Shown piece after piece: positions 1-5,597 of a stretch of DNA of 8,511 nucleotides. Source of the stretch: Alphaproteobacteria bacterium. GTDB taxonomy: Bacteria > Pseudomonadota > Alphaproteobacteria > JAAXGF01. How positions within the stretch are numbered: position 1 is the first letter of the stretch; each line of letters opens with the position of its first letter. Location of the stretch: NCBI GenBank assembly GCA_012267605.1, contig JAAXGF010000296.1, forward strand, positions 1 through 8,511, written 5' to 3'. Both the position numbers and the translations under genes were made by a program. A model generated the notes under the pieces. It ran no database searches. It had not been told where the DNA came from and was given only the letters and a program-made list of their open reading frames with translations.

Positions 1-20
1 AGTCGGCTATCTTCCTCAAT

Positions 21-107
21 GTGTGGAAGTTCGTGGTTTAGGTCCGTCAACCTATGAAATAAATTGGTTGAGTTTTCGTGGGAACGAAACGCAGAATTCT
101 TCCACAC
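21..107. repeat. Nested inverted repeats, possible structured RNA
   Basis: A perfect 9-bp inverted repeat, GTGTGGAAG at 21-29 and CTTCCACAC at 99-107, encloses two smaller hairpins. One is TAGGT (39-43) pairing with ACCTA (50-54) around a 6-nt loop. The other is TTTCGT (74-79) pairing with ACGAAA (84-89) around a GGGA loop, which fits the GNRA tetraloop pattern. Together they would form a three-way junction in RNA. I do not recognise an RNA family. A 9-bp repeat at this distance can occur by chance in a window this long, so this is only a candidate. Confidence 0.3.
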
Positions 108-220
108 GGTGCCCTTCCCCTAACGGGGGTGTCGGAAAACTTTACGAATCGCCAGGGCAGCAAATTATTTAAATTACTCGAAAATTACTAACCTATTGAG
201 TTAACGTATTTTTTTGAATC

Positions 221-236
221 CGGCCCGGTTCTTGCG
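221..236 (+). promoter_or_regulatory. Sigma-54-like promoter element (weak)
   Basis: The 16 bases CGGCCCGGTTCTTGCG carry GG (222-223) and GC (234-235) separated by 10 bases and match the consensus TGGCACG-N4-TTGC well (GGC, CG and TTGC present; T and A replaced). The next plausible gene start is at 529, nearly 300 bases downstream. No activator site was recognised, and the motif is short enough to arise by chance. Confidence 0.25.
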
Positions 237-528
237 AGGAATTGGAAGAGAGTGCGGCTGCAGCCGGATCACGTCCTACTGGGTAGTGGCCAGGATAGAA
301 TTACCACTTGAAGAATCGAGATAATTAGAGGAGTGAATATCTTAAATCTAAAAAATTATTGTAAGTTCATTTGGGCCGTAGATGGTTTGACTTGGGGTTT
401 GAGCATGCGTATCGTTGTAATGGAGAAAAAGGGCTGCGAGAAAAAGCAGCAAGGGAGTAGACGGAACCTGTTTGGCGGGAAATCGCCCGGAGTGGCGTTG
501 TCGCAGGTTTCCAGGGGAAAGATGGAGT

Positions 529-987
529 ATGGGACAGAATTCGGAGCCCCGTAGCGAGATCCGCCGCCTGTCCTTACGGCGATCGTTTTTAGTGTGGGTC
601 GCATGTGCGATGCTCGGATGGGTAGTAGGGCTTGTGTCGCTCTACTATGTCATTCGAACTAACGAAACGATCACCGCTCAAGACGACAGTTCGCGATCCG
701 ACACGGAGTCATTTGCAGAATCCGTATCACCCGATGCGGTTGATCGGCCACCCTCTGTAGCCGAAATCGAAGAGTTACGTGATATTGCACCTGCGGCGGA
801 TCCTGGAGAAAAAACCACATCTACGCAGGGAGCTTTGGAAGAATCGGGAGTGGGTGAAGAATCGGTCGCGCCGCGTTCGGGTTCCGAACTTGAAACCTTG
901 GACGATATCGCCCCCGCTGCCGGCGCCGAGACCGCTCTACCGTCCGAGGAATCGGAGGGATCCCCGCCGATTTCAGACGATCAATAA
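529..987 (+). CDS. Unrecognised single-pass membrane protein with acidic tail
   Basis: I do not recognise this 152-residue protein. A basic N-terminus (IRRLSLRR) is followed by one hydrophobic segment at about residues 19-43 (VWVACAMLGWVVGLVSLYYV is its core). About 105 acidic, Ser/Pro/Ala-rich residues follow, with no aromatic core and probably disordered. By the positive-inside rule the tail should lie in the periplasm. Two copies of a short motif occur in the tail: EIEELRDIAPAAD at about 79-91 and ELETLDDIAPAAG at about 120-132. I chose the ATG at 529 because AGGGGA (513-518) lies 10 bases before it and because the longer TTG start at 472 only adds a basic, non-conserved-looking leader. 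The gene stands alone, 272 bases before yceD. It could be a small envelope or anchoring protein, but nothing in the sequence fixes its role. Confidence 0.6.
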   Translation: MGQNSEPRSEIRRLSLRRSFLVWVACAMLGWVVGLVSLYYVIRTNETITAQDDSSRSDTESFAESVSPDAVDRPPSVAEIEELRDIAPAADPGEKTTSTQGALEESGVGEESVAPRSGSELETLDDIAPAAGAETALPSEESEGSPPISDDQ

Positions 988-1143
988 TTTGTTTTTGCGA
1001 TGTAAGATTGGGTTGGTGCGGAAGAACGTGAACGCGCCGAGGCGCGTTGCTAAAAAAATTAGTTGAGTAGATTGGTCGGGGTAGCTGGGAGTGGCGATTT
1101 GGGGTGCGAATGGCGCATGCGGACGGCAATCGTTATGTACAAA

Positions 1144-1160
1144 GGTCAAGTTGATTGACC
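1144..1160. promoter_or_regulatory. Operator-like dyad overlapping the yceD -35 box
   Basis: GGTCAA (1144-1149) and TTGACC (1155-1160) form a perfect 6-5-6 dyad of 17 bp. The right half-site is also the predicted -35 box of the promoter in front of yceD, so a dimeric regulator bound here would compete with RNA polymerase. The sequence does not match the E. coli FadR site that I know, and I cannot name the regulator. Confidence 0.45.
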
Positions 1161-1183
1161 ACCGACCGTATCCGCCGTATCTT
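1155..1183 (+). promoter_or_regulatory. Sigma-70-type promoter for yceD-rpmF-plsX-fabH
   Basis: TTGACC (1155-1160, 5 of 6 consensus bases) is followed after 17 bases by TATCTT (1178-1183, 4 of 6). Transcription would begin near 1190 and leave a leader of about 70 bases before the yceD ATG at 1260. This is the best-spaced promoter on the + strand in the gap ahead of the cluster. A TATAAT at 1209-1214 also exists, but the nearest TTG-type hexamer is 21 bases away. Confidence 0.5.
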
Positions 1184-1204
1184 GCGCGACTCCAAGTGGC
1201 GATA

Positions 1205-1216
1205 ACATTATAATGT
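1205..1216. repeat. Perfect 12-bp palindrome in the yceD leader
   Basis: ACATTATAATGT is a perfect palindrome, flanked by GCG (1199-1201) on the left and CGC (1217-1219) on the right. It contains an exact TATAAT. It lies just downstream of the predicted promoter and about 45 bases before yceD, so it could be an operator, an alternative -10 region, or a weak hairpin in the leader RNA. Confidence 0.4.
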
Positions 1217-1259
1217 CGCTGGGTTGGTGAGGGTTCCTCGCAATTAATCCTGTCGAAAT

Positions 1260-1790
1260 ATGACCATCGACGTTTCGCGGTCCCTTCCTGAGTTTTCCCG
1301 TATCGTTTCGCTGGATCAAATCGATTCTTCGAATCCAGTCATAGAAATCGCCGCAAATTCAGACGAATGCATCGCGTTGGCACGCAGGTTCGATTTGTTG
1401 CAGCTGGACGCGTTTGAGGCTACGGTTACATTGGAAGTTTCTTCACCAACTACGATTGTTGTTTCCGCATCCTACTTGGCCCATGTGTCACAGGCATGCG
1501 TCGTGACATTGGAGCCGGTGTCGGCGTGCATTACCGAGCGTTTTGAACGACGATTCGTTCGCGCGCCGGTGAGTGGATTGGCGGAGGTTACCGTGGATCC
1601 GATGGCGGACGACCCGCCGGAGCCATGGGACGGAGGGGCAATCGATATCGGGGAGATGGTGGCGGAGCAAATGGGACTGGCGATCGACCCATATCCACGC
1701 GCGCCGGGGGCTGTTTTCAGGAACACGCCAGAGCAAGATTACGACGCGCGCGCACCCTTTTCCGCGTTGGTCGCGCTAAAGGAGTCGTAA
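1260..1790 (+). CDS. yceD: YceD/DUF177 family, 23S rRNA accumulation protein
   Basis: DUF177 (YceD) proteins are needed for normal accumulation of 23S rRNA and are genetically linked to ribosomal protein L32, whose gene follows here. The 176-residue length is normal for alphaproteobacteria. The family core is visible at about residues 76-88 (HVSQACVVTLEPV), with the conserved Cys80 and the LEP turn. The C-terminal block DPPEPWDGGAIDIGEMVAEQ followed by LAIDPYPRAPGA (about 118-151) is typical of the alphaproteobacterial branch, as is the closing APFSAL segment. The ATG at 1260 gives the expected N-terminus, but no good Shine-Dalgarno precedes it; the G-rich GTGAGGG is about 25 bases away, so initiation may be weak or leader-dependent. 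It is first in the cluster and 97 bases ahead of rpmF. Confidence 0.93.
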   Translation: MTIDVSRSLPEFSRIVSLDQIDSSNPVIEIAANSDECIALARRFDLLQLDAFEATVTLEVSSPTTIVVSASYLAHVSQACVVTLEPVSACITERFERRFVRAPVSGLAEVTVDPMADDPPEPWDGGAIDIGEMVAEQMGLAIDPYPRAPGAVFRNTPEQDYDARAPFSALVALKES

Positions 1791-1798
1791 ACACCGCT

Positions 1799-1812
1799 CC
1801 CAAGCGATTGGG
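1799..1812 (+). other. Short GNRA-capped hairpin between yceD and rpmF
   Basis: CCCAA (1799-1803) and TTGGG (1808-1812) enclose GCGA, a GNRA tetraloop. The hairpin begins 8 bases after the yceD stop and has no U-tract, so it is not a classical terminator. It could stabilise the yceD mRNA end or mark a processing point ahead of rpmF. The stem is only 5 bp, so it may be incidental. Confidence 0.3.
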
Positions 1813-1887
1813 CCGCTGCTTGCTCAATCGGATCGAAATTGATAAAGGTCTCGCGTCGAAATAGCGCGCATCGCGGAGAAGCGACAA

Positions 1888-2073
1888 ATGGCCGTACCAA
1901 AGAAGAAAACGTCGAAATCTCGCCGCAATATGCGGCGAGCACACCATAGACTAGAATCCAAGAGTTTGGTCGAATGCTCACAGTGCGGGGAGTTGAAATT
2001 GCCACACCACGTTTGCCGATCCTGTGGTTACTACCGTGGCCGAGAAATTGTTGAGCCAACCTCTTCGACTTGA
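1888..2073 (+). CDS. rpmF: 50S ribosomal protein L32
   Basis: L32 is a small zinc-ribbon protein of the large ribosomal subunit, located near the peptide exit side. The 61-residue protein starts MAVPKKKTSKSRRNMRRAHH, the nearly invariant basic N-terminus of the family. It carries all four zinc-binding cysteines as two CxxC pairs (C30, C33, C43, C46), so this is the zinc-dependent (C+) form. GGAG at 1875-1878 lies 9 bases before the ATG. The yceD-rpmF-plsX-fabH order is widely conserved in proteobacteria and ties ribosome production to lipid synthesis. Length, start and motifs all fit, with no sign of damage. Confidence 0.98.
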   Translation: MAVPKKKTSKSRRNMRRAHHRLESKSLVECSQCGELKLPHHVCRSCGYYRGREIVEPTSST

Positions 2074-2103
2074 AATTAATCGTCGGCTCGCGGGGAACGG
2101 GGC

Positions 2104-3153
2104 GTGACCGGGCAAATGACCATCGCGCTGGATGCTATGGGTGGCGATCAGGCTCCCGAAATGGTGTTTGAAGGGGCTGAGGTCGCGCTAGAGCGTCACC
2201 CTGATCTGTGCTTTCTGTTCGTTGGTGACGAGGCGCGACTCGCCGATTTGCTTCGTAGACACGAAAATTTGGCCGCTGAGTCGGAAATTCGGCCTAGCGA
2301 GTCGGTGGTCACTGGTACCGACAAGCCAGCAACGGCTTTGCGCCAGGGGCGGCGTTCCAGCATGCGCATCGCCATAGATGCGGTCCGTGACGGTGACGCG
2401 AACGGGGTTGTTTCGGCTGGCAATACCGGCGCGCTAATGGCCATGGCCAAAACAGTGCTCAGATCGTTGCCGGGCATACATCGGCCGGCGATTGGTTCGC
2501 TGTTTCCGACGATGAAGGGTGAAACGGTTATGCTTGATCTCGGCGCCAATATCGATTGCAGCGCCGAGAACCTGTTCGAATTCGCCGTTATGGGAGACGT
2601 ATTTGCCCGCAATGTCCTCGGCATCGTGGAGCCATCCGTAGGCTTGTTGAATGTCGGTATCGAGTCATACAAGGGCAACGAAATTGTACGTGCCGCCGCC
2701 GATCTTTTGCGCACGCAGCAGCTTTCGATCAAGTTTCACGGGTTCGTGGAGGGTGACGATATTACCGCCGGCACGGTGGATGTGGTCGTTTGCGATGGAT
2801 TCACCGGCAACGTTGCGTTGAAGACTGCGGAAGGAACGGCAAGGCTTTATAGTGAATTCTTAAAAGCGACCTTCAGCGAATCCGTACTTTCGCGCCTCGG
2901 CTATTTGCTGGCCAGACCTGCGCTTTCCGCCTTGCGGGAACGGGCTGACCCGCGCCGATATAACGGCGGCATTTTTCTTGGTCTGAATGGGATTGCCGTC
3001 AAGAGTCATGGTGCTTCGGATGCTCTTGCCTTCGCCAACGCGATTGGCTTCGCCTATGACATGGCCACTCACGGATTCAACGATGCCGTCATTGACGAAC
3101 TCAATCGGTGGTACGCTGGCCAGAACGATGAAGCGAAGGCGGCGACGCGGTGA
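2104..3153 (+). CDS. plsX: Phosphate acyltransferase PlsX
   Basis: PlsX converts acyl-ACP and phosphate to acyl-phosphate, the acyl donor used by PlsY to make lysophosphatidic acid; it is a peripheral membrane enzyme that starts phospholipid synthesis. The 349-residue length is normal. Family blocks appear in order: IALDAMGGDQAPE near the N-terminus, TGTDKPATALRQGRRSSM, SAGNTGALMA, MLDLGANIDC, LLNVGIESYKGNE, FVEGDDITAGTVDVVVCDGF ending in TGN, and YNGGIFLGLNGIAVKSHG. The usual GxEExKG motif reads GIESYKG here, a mild variation. I chose the GTG at 2104 because GGGGA (2092-2096) is 7 bases upstream; the in-frame ATG at 2116 would be badly spaced from it. The gene ends in a 4-base overlap with fabH, implying translational coupling. 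Confidence 0.98.
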   Translation: MTGQMTIALDAMGGDQAPEMVFEGAEVALERHPDLCFLFVGDEARLADLLRRHENLAAESEIRPSESVVTGTDKPATALRQGRRSSMRIAIDAVRDGDANGVVSAGNTGALMAMAKTVLRSLPGIHRPAIGSLFPTMKGETVMLDLGANIDCSAENLFEFAVMGDVFARNVLGIVEPSVGLLNVGIESYKGNEIVRAAADLLRTQQLSIKFHGFVEGDDITAGTVDVVVCDGFTGNVALKTAEGTARLYSEFLKATFSESVLSRLGYLLARPALSALRERADPRRYNGGIFLGLNGIAVKSHGASDALAFANAIGFAYDMATHGFNDAVIDELNRWYAGQNDEAKAATR

Positions 3154-4127
3154 CCCGTAAGCGTTCCGTGGTCAAGGGTTTGGGCGCGTATCTTCCCGAA
3201 AGGGTCGTAACCAACAGCGAACTCGCCCGCACCGTCGATACATCGGATGAATGGATCGTGGAACGAACGGGCATACATCAGCGCCATGTTGCTGCCGATG
3301 GGGAATTCACTTCCGACTTGGCGATCCGCGCGTCGGACAAGGCGTTGGCTGATGCCGGAGTGTCACCTTCCGAAGTCGACCTGATCGTGCTTGCAACCTC
3401 GACACCGGACGATACCTTTCCAGCCACAGCGACAAAGGTTCAGGCCGGACTCGGAATTACCAAGGGGGCTGCATTCGACATACAGGCGGTGTGCAGTGGG
3501 TTCGTCTATGCCGTCGCGGTGGCGGACAATTTTATCAAAGCCGGTCAGGCTGATACGGCGTTGGTTGTCGGTGCGGAGACTTTCTCCCGGATATTGGATT
3601 GGCAGGATCGGAGCACCTGCGTGCTATTCGGCGACGGAGCGGGTGCATTCGTGCTGCGCGCGGACGAGGCGCGGAACGGTGACGCGAGCCGGGGCATCAT
3701 GTCTACCCATTTGCATTCCGATGGGCGTCACAGGGACTGTTTATTCGTTGATGGTGGTCCTTCCTCGACCCAAACCGTGGGACATTTGCGTATGTCGGGC
3801 AAGGAGGTGTTCCGCCATGCGGTTGTCAATCTCGCCGCCGCAGTGGGCGAAGCGCTGGATGCCAACGGGCTCAATGCCGACGACGTTGACTGGTTGGTCC
3901 CTCACCAGGCCAATCGTAGAATAATGGCGTCCACGGCTCGGAAACTTGGATTTTCTGAAGAAAAACTGGTAGTGACGATCGATCGTCACGCGAATACCTC
4001 GGCCGCGTCAATTCCGCTGGCCTTGGCGGACGCGGTTGATGACGGGCGTGTCCAGGAGGACAATCTGGTTCTGATCGAGGCGATGGGCGGTGGGTTCACC
4101 TGGGGCTCCGCAATGATCCGTTGGTAG
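3150..4127 (+). CDS. fabH: 3-oxoacyl-ACP synthase III (KAS III)
   Basis: FabH condenses an acyl-CoA, typically acetyl-CoA, with malonyl-ACP and so starts each round of type II fatty acid synthesis in the cytosol. The 325-residue protein has the full Cys-His-Asn triad: Cys115 in AVCSGF, His252 in PHQANRRI and Asn282 in HANTSAASIP. Other family marks are TSDEWIVERTGIHQR near residue 31, LATSTPDDTFPATA, FGDGAGAFVL, and the C-terminal EAMGGGFTWGSAMIRW. The start is GTG, sharing the GTGA overlap with the plsX stop; GAAGG lies about 10 bases upstream inside plsX. Both plsX and fabH therefore use GTG starts. No domain is missing. The acyl-CoA preference cannot be read from the sequence. Confidence 0.98.
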   Translation: MTRKRSVVKGLGAYLPERVVTNSELARTVDTSDEWIVERTGIHQRHVAADGEFTSDLAIRASDKALADAGVSPSEVDLIVLATSTPDDTFPATATKVQAGLGITKGAAFDIQAVCSGFVYAVAVADNFIKAGQADTALVVGAETFSRILDWQDRSTCVLFGDGAGAFVLRADEARNGDASRGIMSTHLHSDGRHRDCLFVDGGPSSTQTVGHLRMSGKEVFRHAVVNLAAAVGEALDANGLNADDVDWLVPHQANRRIMASTARKLGFSEEKLVVTIDRHANTSAASIPLALADAVDDGRVQEDNLVLIEAMGGGFTWGSAMIRW

Positions 4128-4177
4128 GTAGTGGGCAAGCTGCCGCCGCCTCAGAGAATCTTTGCATCCCTTTGATA

Positions 4178-4206
4178 TTGACGGATTTTCCTTACGGCGC
4201 TACGGT
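4178..4206 (+). promoter_or_regulatory. Possible promoter for ihfA-merR
   Basis: TTGACG (4178-4183, 5 of 6 consensus bases) is followed after 17 bases by TACGGT (4201-4206, only 3 of 6). The 112-base gap between fabH and ihfA is the largest between neighbouring genes from yceD to merR, which suits an internal promoter. On the opposite strand TATCAAAGGGATG (4165-4177), close to the IHF consensus WATCAANNNNTTR, lies immediately upstream. That would allow IHF to influence its own gene, as is known for E. coli ihfA. Confidence 0.35.
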
Positions 4207-4239
4207 TTGGGTCAGGGTTTAGGAAAGGATCTCGATTGA

Positions 4240-4554
4240 ATGGTTGAGAGCACGATTACCCGAGCCGATCTCACCGAGGCGGTTTATCAAGAAGTCGGCC
4301 TTTCGCGGAATGAATCGTCCCAACTCGTCGAATCAGTGCTGCTTGAAATATCTAAGAGTCTTTCTCGGGGTGAGCCTGTAAAGGTTTCATCTTTCGGTAC
4401 TTTTTCGGTTCGGGATAAGGGGAAACGCATCGGGCGTAACCCGAAAACGGGCGAAGAGGTTCCGATCATGCCGCGCCGCGTGCTCGTGTTTCGGGCCTCT
4501 CATGTTTTGAAGGACCGGATAAACCGGACCATGCGCGAGTCGCGGGAAAACTAA
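4240..4554 (+). CDS. ihfA: Integration host factor subunit alpha
   Basis: IHF is a sequence-specific DNA-bending heterodimer of IhfA and IhfB that shapes the nucleoid and assists transcription, replication and site-specific recombination. The 104-residue product has the HU/IHF fold: two N-terminal helices starting at ITRADLTEAVYQEVGLSRNE, the signature VSSFGTFSVRDKGKRIGRNP, and the beta-arm tip with the intercalating proline (Pro68 in RNPKTGEE). The segment VPIMPRRVLVFRASHVLK (74-91) is diagnostic of the alpha subunit rather than HU or IhfB. AGGAAAGGA (4221-4229) precedes the ATG by about 10 bases. merR follows after 2 bases, so the two are co-transcribed. The partner gene ihfB is not in this window. 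Confidence 0.97.
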   Translation: MVESTITRADLTEAVYQEVGLSRNESSQLVESVLLEISKSLSRGEPVKVSSFGTFSVRDKGKRIGRNPKTGEEVPIMPRRVLVFRASHVLKDRINRTMRESREN

Positions 4555-4556
4555 GC

Positions 4557-5009
4557 ATGAACGAGATCCCAGCTGACGCCGTTGCAATTCGGCGGGGTGG
4601 AAAATCAGCGGGGGCATTTCGCACGATTAGCGAGGTTGCGGACGAGTTGGCCGTTCCGCAGCACGTTTTGCGCTTTTGGGAAAGCAAGTTCGCGCGCCTT
4701 AAACCGTTAAAGCGAGGCGGCGGGCGGCGATATTACCGTCCAGAGGACGTTATCCTTCTGCGCCAGATAAAGTCGCTCTTGTACAACGATGGCTACACCA
4801 TCAAGGGTGTGCAAAAACTTTTGCGCGAGAGTGGACAAAAAGCGGAAAAGCCGGCTTTGGCGGCGGTGCCGGGTGGCGGCGCTAAGGGTCAGCAGGACGA
4901 GGCGGAGACCGCCATGGACGTCGCACCTGATACCCAGTTGAGTGATGTGATCAAAGCAGCGGTGGTTGAACTGGAGGCGCTGCGGGACTTGCTAAAGCGC
5001 CGTCATTAG
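4557..5009 (+). CDS. MerR-family transcriptional regulator
   Basis: A 150-residue DNA-binding protein. The MerR-type winged helix-turn-helix spans about residues 21-92: FRTISEVADELAVPQHVLRF, then WESKF, the basic wing LKRGGGRRYYRPEDV, and the second helical part LLRQIKSLLYNDGYTIKGVQ. No cysteines are present, so metal sensing as in MerR or CueR is unlikely. The last ~58 residues are Ala/Gly-rich and then form a probable short helix, without a recognisable effector domain. A MerR-type gene directly behind ihfA is a recurrent arrangement in alphaproteobacteria, but its target genes are not known to me. Its start codon lies 2 bases after the ihfA stop, so translation is probably coupled. Confidence 0.92.
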   Translation: MNEIPADAVAIRRGGKSAGAFRTISEVADELAVPQHVLRFWESKFARLKPLKRGGGRRYYRPEDVILLRQIKSLLYNDGYTIKGVQKLLRESGQKAEKPALAAVPGGGAKGQQDEAETAMDVAPDTQLSDVIKAAVVELEALRDLLKRRH

Positions 5010-5077
5010 GGCCGGTCCGAATTGGGGGGTGCCATGGGCGGCACTTGAGGCTGGTTCTTTGTGATTTTCGTGAGTGC

Positions 5078-5106
5078 TTGCTGAGCTTCGGAAATCCCCG
5101 TACTTT
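5078..5106 (+). promoter_or_regulatory. Possible promoter of tRNA-Pro
   Basis: TTGCTG (5078-5083) and TACTTT (5101-5106) are separated by 17 bases, and the mature tRNA begins 9 bases after the -10 box. Both hexamers are weak matches to the sigma-70 consensus, but the spacing and distance are right for a tRNA promoter. No clear terminator separates merR from the tRNA; a 5-bp hairpin GTGCC/GGCAC (5029-5044) is the only candidate, so read-through from the operon is also possible. Confidence 0.35.
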
Positions 5107-5114
5107 GCGCCGGT

Positions 5115-5191
5115 CGGAGCGTGGCGCAGCCTGGTAGCGCACCAGTCTGGGGGACTGGGGGTCGCCGGTTCGAACCCGGTCGCTCCGACCA
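5115..5191 (+). tRNA. tRNA-Pro (anticodon GGG)
   Basis: A complete 77-nt cloverleaf. The acceptor stem CGGAGCG (5115-5121) pairs perfectly with CGCTCCG (5181-5187). The D stem is GCGC/GCGC (5124-5127 and 5137-5140). The anticodon stem CCAGT/ACTGG encloses the loop CTGGGGG with anticodon GGG at 5149-5151. The variable loop has 5 nt, and the T arm has the standard TTCGAAC loop (5169-5175). The discriminator is A5188 and CCA is encoded at 5189-5191. It reads CCC and CCU codons. The 3' ends of tRNA genes are common integration targets, and the disturbed sequence just downstream fits that idea. Confidence 0.98.
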
Positions 5192-5236
5192 TTAAATCAA
5201 TGGGTTATGCATTCGAATGAGACAACCGGCAATTTC

Positions 5237-5256
5237 TAGGTAGCATATAGGTAGCA
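5237..5256. repeat. Two TAGGTAGCA direct repeats, 11-bp period
   Basis: TAGGTAGCA occurs at 5237-5245 and again at 5248-5256, so the copies are 11 bp apart, one turn of the helix. They lie 46 bases past the 3' end of tRNA-Pro. Closely spaced direct repeats on one helix face beside a tRNA gene resemble arm-type integrase or excisionase binding sites. This is an inference from position and spacing; no integrase gene is present. Confidence 0.4.
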
Positions 5257-5333
5257 ACCGAATTAGTGGCGCGAGTCGGTTCTCGACTTGATTTCGAAAA
5301 CGCAATTTGCCATCGGTGATTAAAGTGAATTTC

Positions 5334-5404
5334 GTGGGAGTCTGGCCCAATTGTCATCAGGCTCATAGTCTGAAGGTCAGAGGTTCAAATCCCCCTTGCA
5401 ACTA
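5334..5404 (+). pseudogene. Degenerate initiator tRNA-Met (CAT) remnant
   Basis: The 3' half clearly follows an alphaproteobacterial initiator tRNA. The anticodon stem TCAGG/TCTGA (5357-5361 and 5369-5373) has four Watson-Crick pairs and one G-T pair around the loop CTCATAG with anticodon CAT (5364-5366). It is followed by AGGTC (5374-5378) and a T loop TTCAAAT (5384-5390). The end TTGCAACTA resembles the usual CCGCAACCA with substitutions. The T stem (AGAGG against CCCCC) pairs at only 3 of 5 positions, the acceptor 3' side seems 2 nt short, and no acceptor 5' strand or proper D arm can be formed. It is probably a non-functional tRNA copy or an attachment-site fragment. Confidence 0.55.
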
Positions 5405-5456
5405 GATTCTTGAGCAACTGCCGAGCCCCGAATTTGCAACTTTGCAATATTCCTTA

Positions 5457-5573
5457 GTGGATGCACTCTTAGCACCAACACCATACGTCGACGCCTTGGT
5501 CGGTAAGGTTCCCGAGCGTGTAGCGTGGGTCTTTGTAGCTGGGTGTGGCCAAATCAGCATTTACGGTGTTCAA
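5457..5573 (-). pseudogene. Broken Cys-rich small protein gene
   Basis: Reading leftward from a TTG at 5571-5573, the - strand encodes about 34 residues including SYKDPRYTLGNLTDQGVDVW followed by CWC, then TAA (5469-5471). Beyond that stop the same frame reads E-C-I-H before a second stop (5454-5456). From memory, small alphaproteobacterial proteins of unknown function have a TLGxL...CWCNRCxHH pattern; here the Asn position after CWC is a stop codon while the next Cys and His are kept. That points to decay of a once longer gene. The frame is the same as that of the GFA gene 24 bases upstream, and no ribosome-binding site precedes the TTG. The family match is from memory only. Confidence 0.4.
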
Positions 5574-5597
5574 CCCAATAGAGCTTGATGAAGCCGT

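Larger units (their letters stand above)
1..528. other. Left-edge region without a recognised gene
   Basis: I find no recognisable gene here. The + frame beginning at base 2 stays open to a TAA near 168, but its roughly 55 codons show no family resemblance and no GC preference at third positions. The frame beginning at base 3 gives a short hydrophobic tail ending at TAG 39-41, which could be the C-terminus of a gene lying to the left, but it is too short to judge. The stretch holds nested inverted repeats (21-107) and a sigma-54-like element (221-236), listed separately. It is visibly richer in A and T than the cluster to its right. Confidence 0.5.
5192..5597. other. Gap after tRNA-Pro with decayed fragments
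   Basis: No intact gene lies in this 406-base gap. From left to right it holds two TAGGTAGCA direct repeats (5237-5256), a 7-bp hairpin CGAGTCG/CGACTTG (5272-5278 and 5284-5290) without a convincing U-tract, a degenerate initiator-tRNA-like sequence (5334-5404) and a broken Cys-rich reading frame on the - strand (5457-5573). The mixture of remnants beside a tRNA gene suggests an old integration or rearrangement site. No integrase or excisionase gene is present. Confidence 0.5.

Noticed and set aside
2..168. Open + frame entering from the left edge
   Set aside because: Codon use is not coding-like and no family is recognisable; it may just be a chance open frame.
472..528. Longer TTG start for the membrane protein
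   Set aside because: It adds 19 residues without family support, while the ATG at 529 has AGGGGA at proper spacing and puts the basic anchor close to the N-terminus.
1187..1214. TATAAT at 1209-1214 as the main yceD promoter
   Set aside because: No good -35 hexamer at 16-18 bases; the TTGCGC is 21 bases away. TTGACC-N17-TATCTT is better spaced.
5029..5044. Terminator after merR
   Set aside because: The stem is only 5 bp and no T-run follows, so I did not list it as a terminator.
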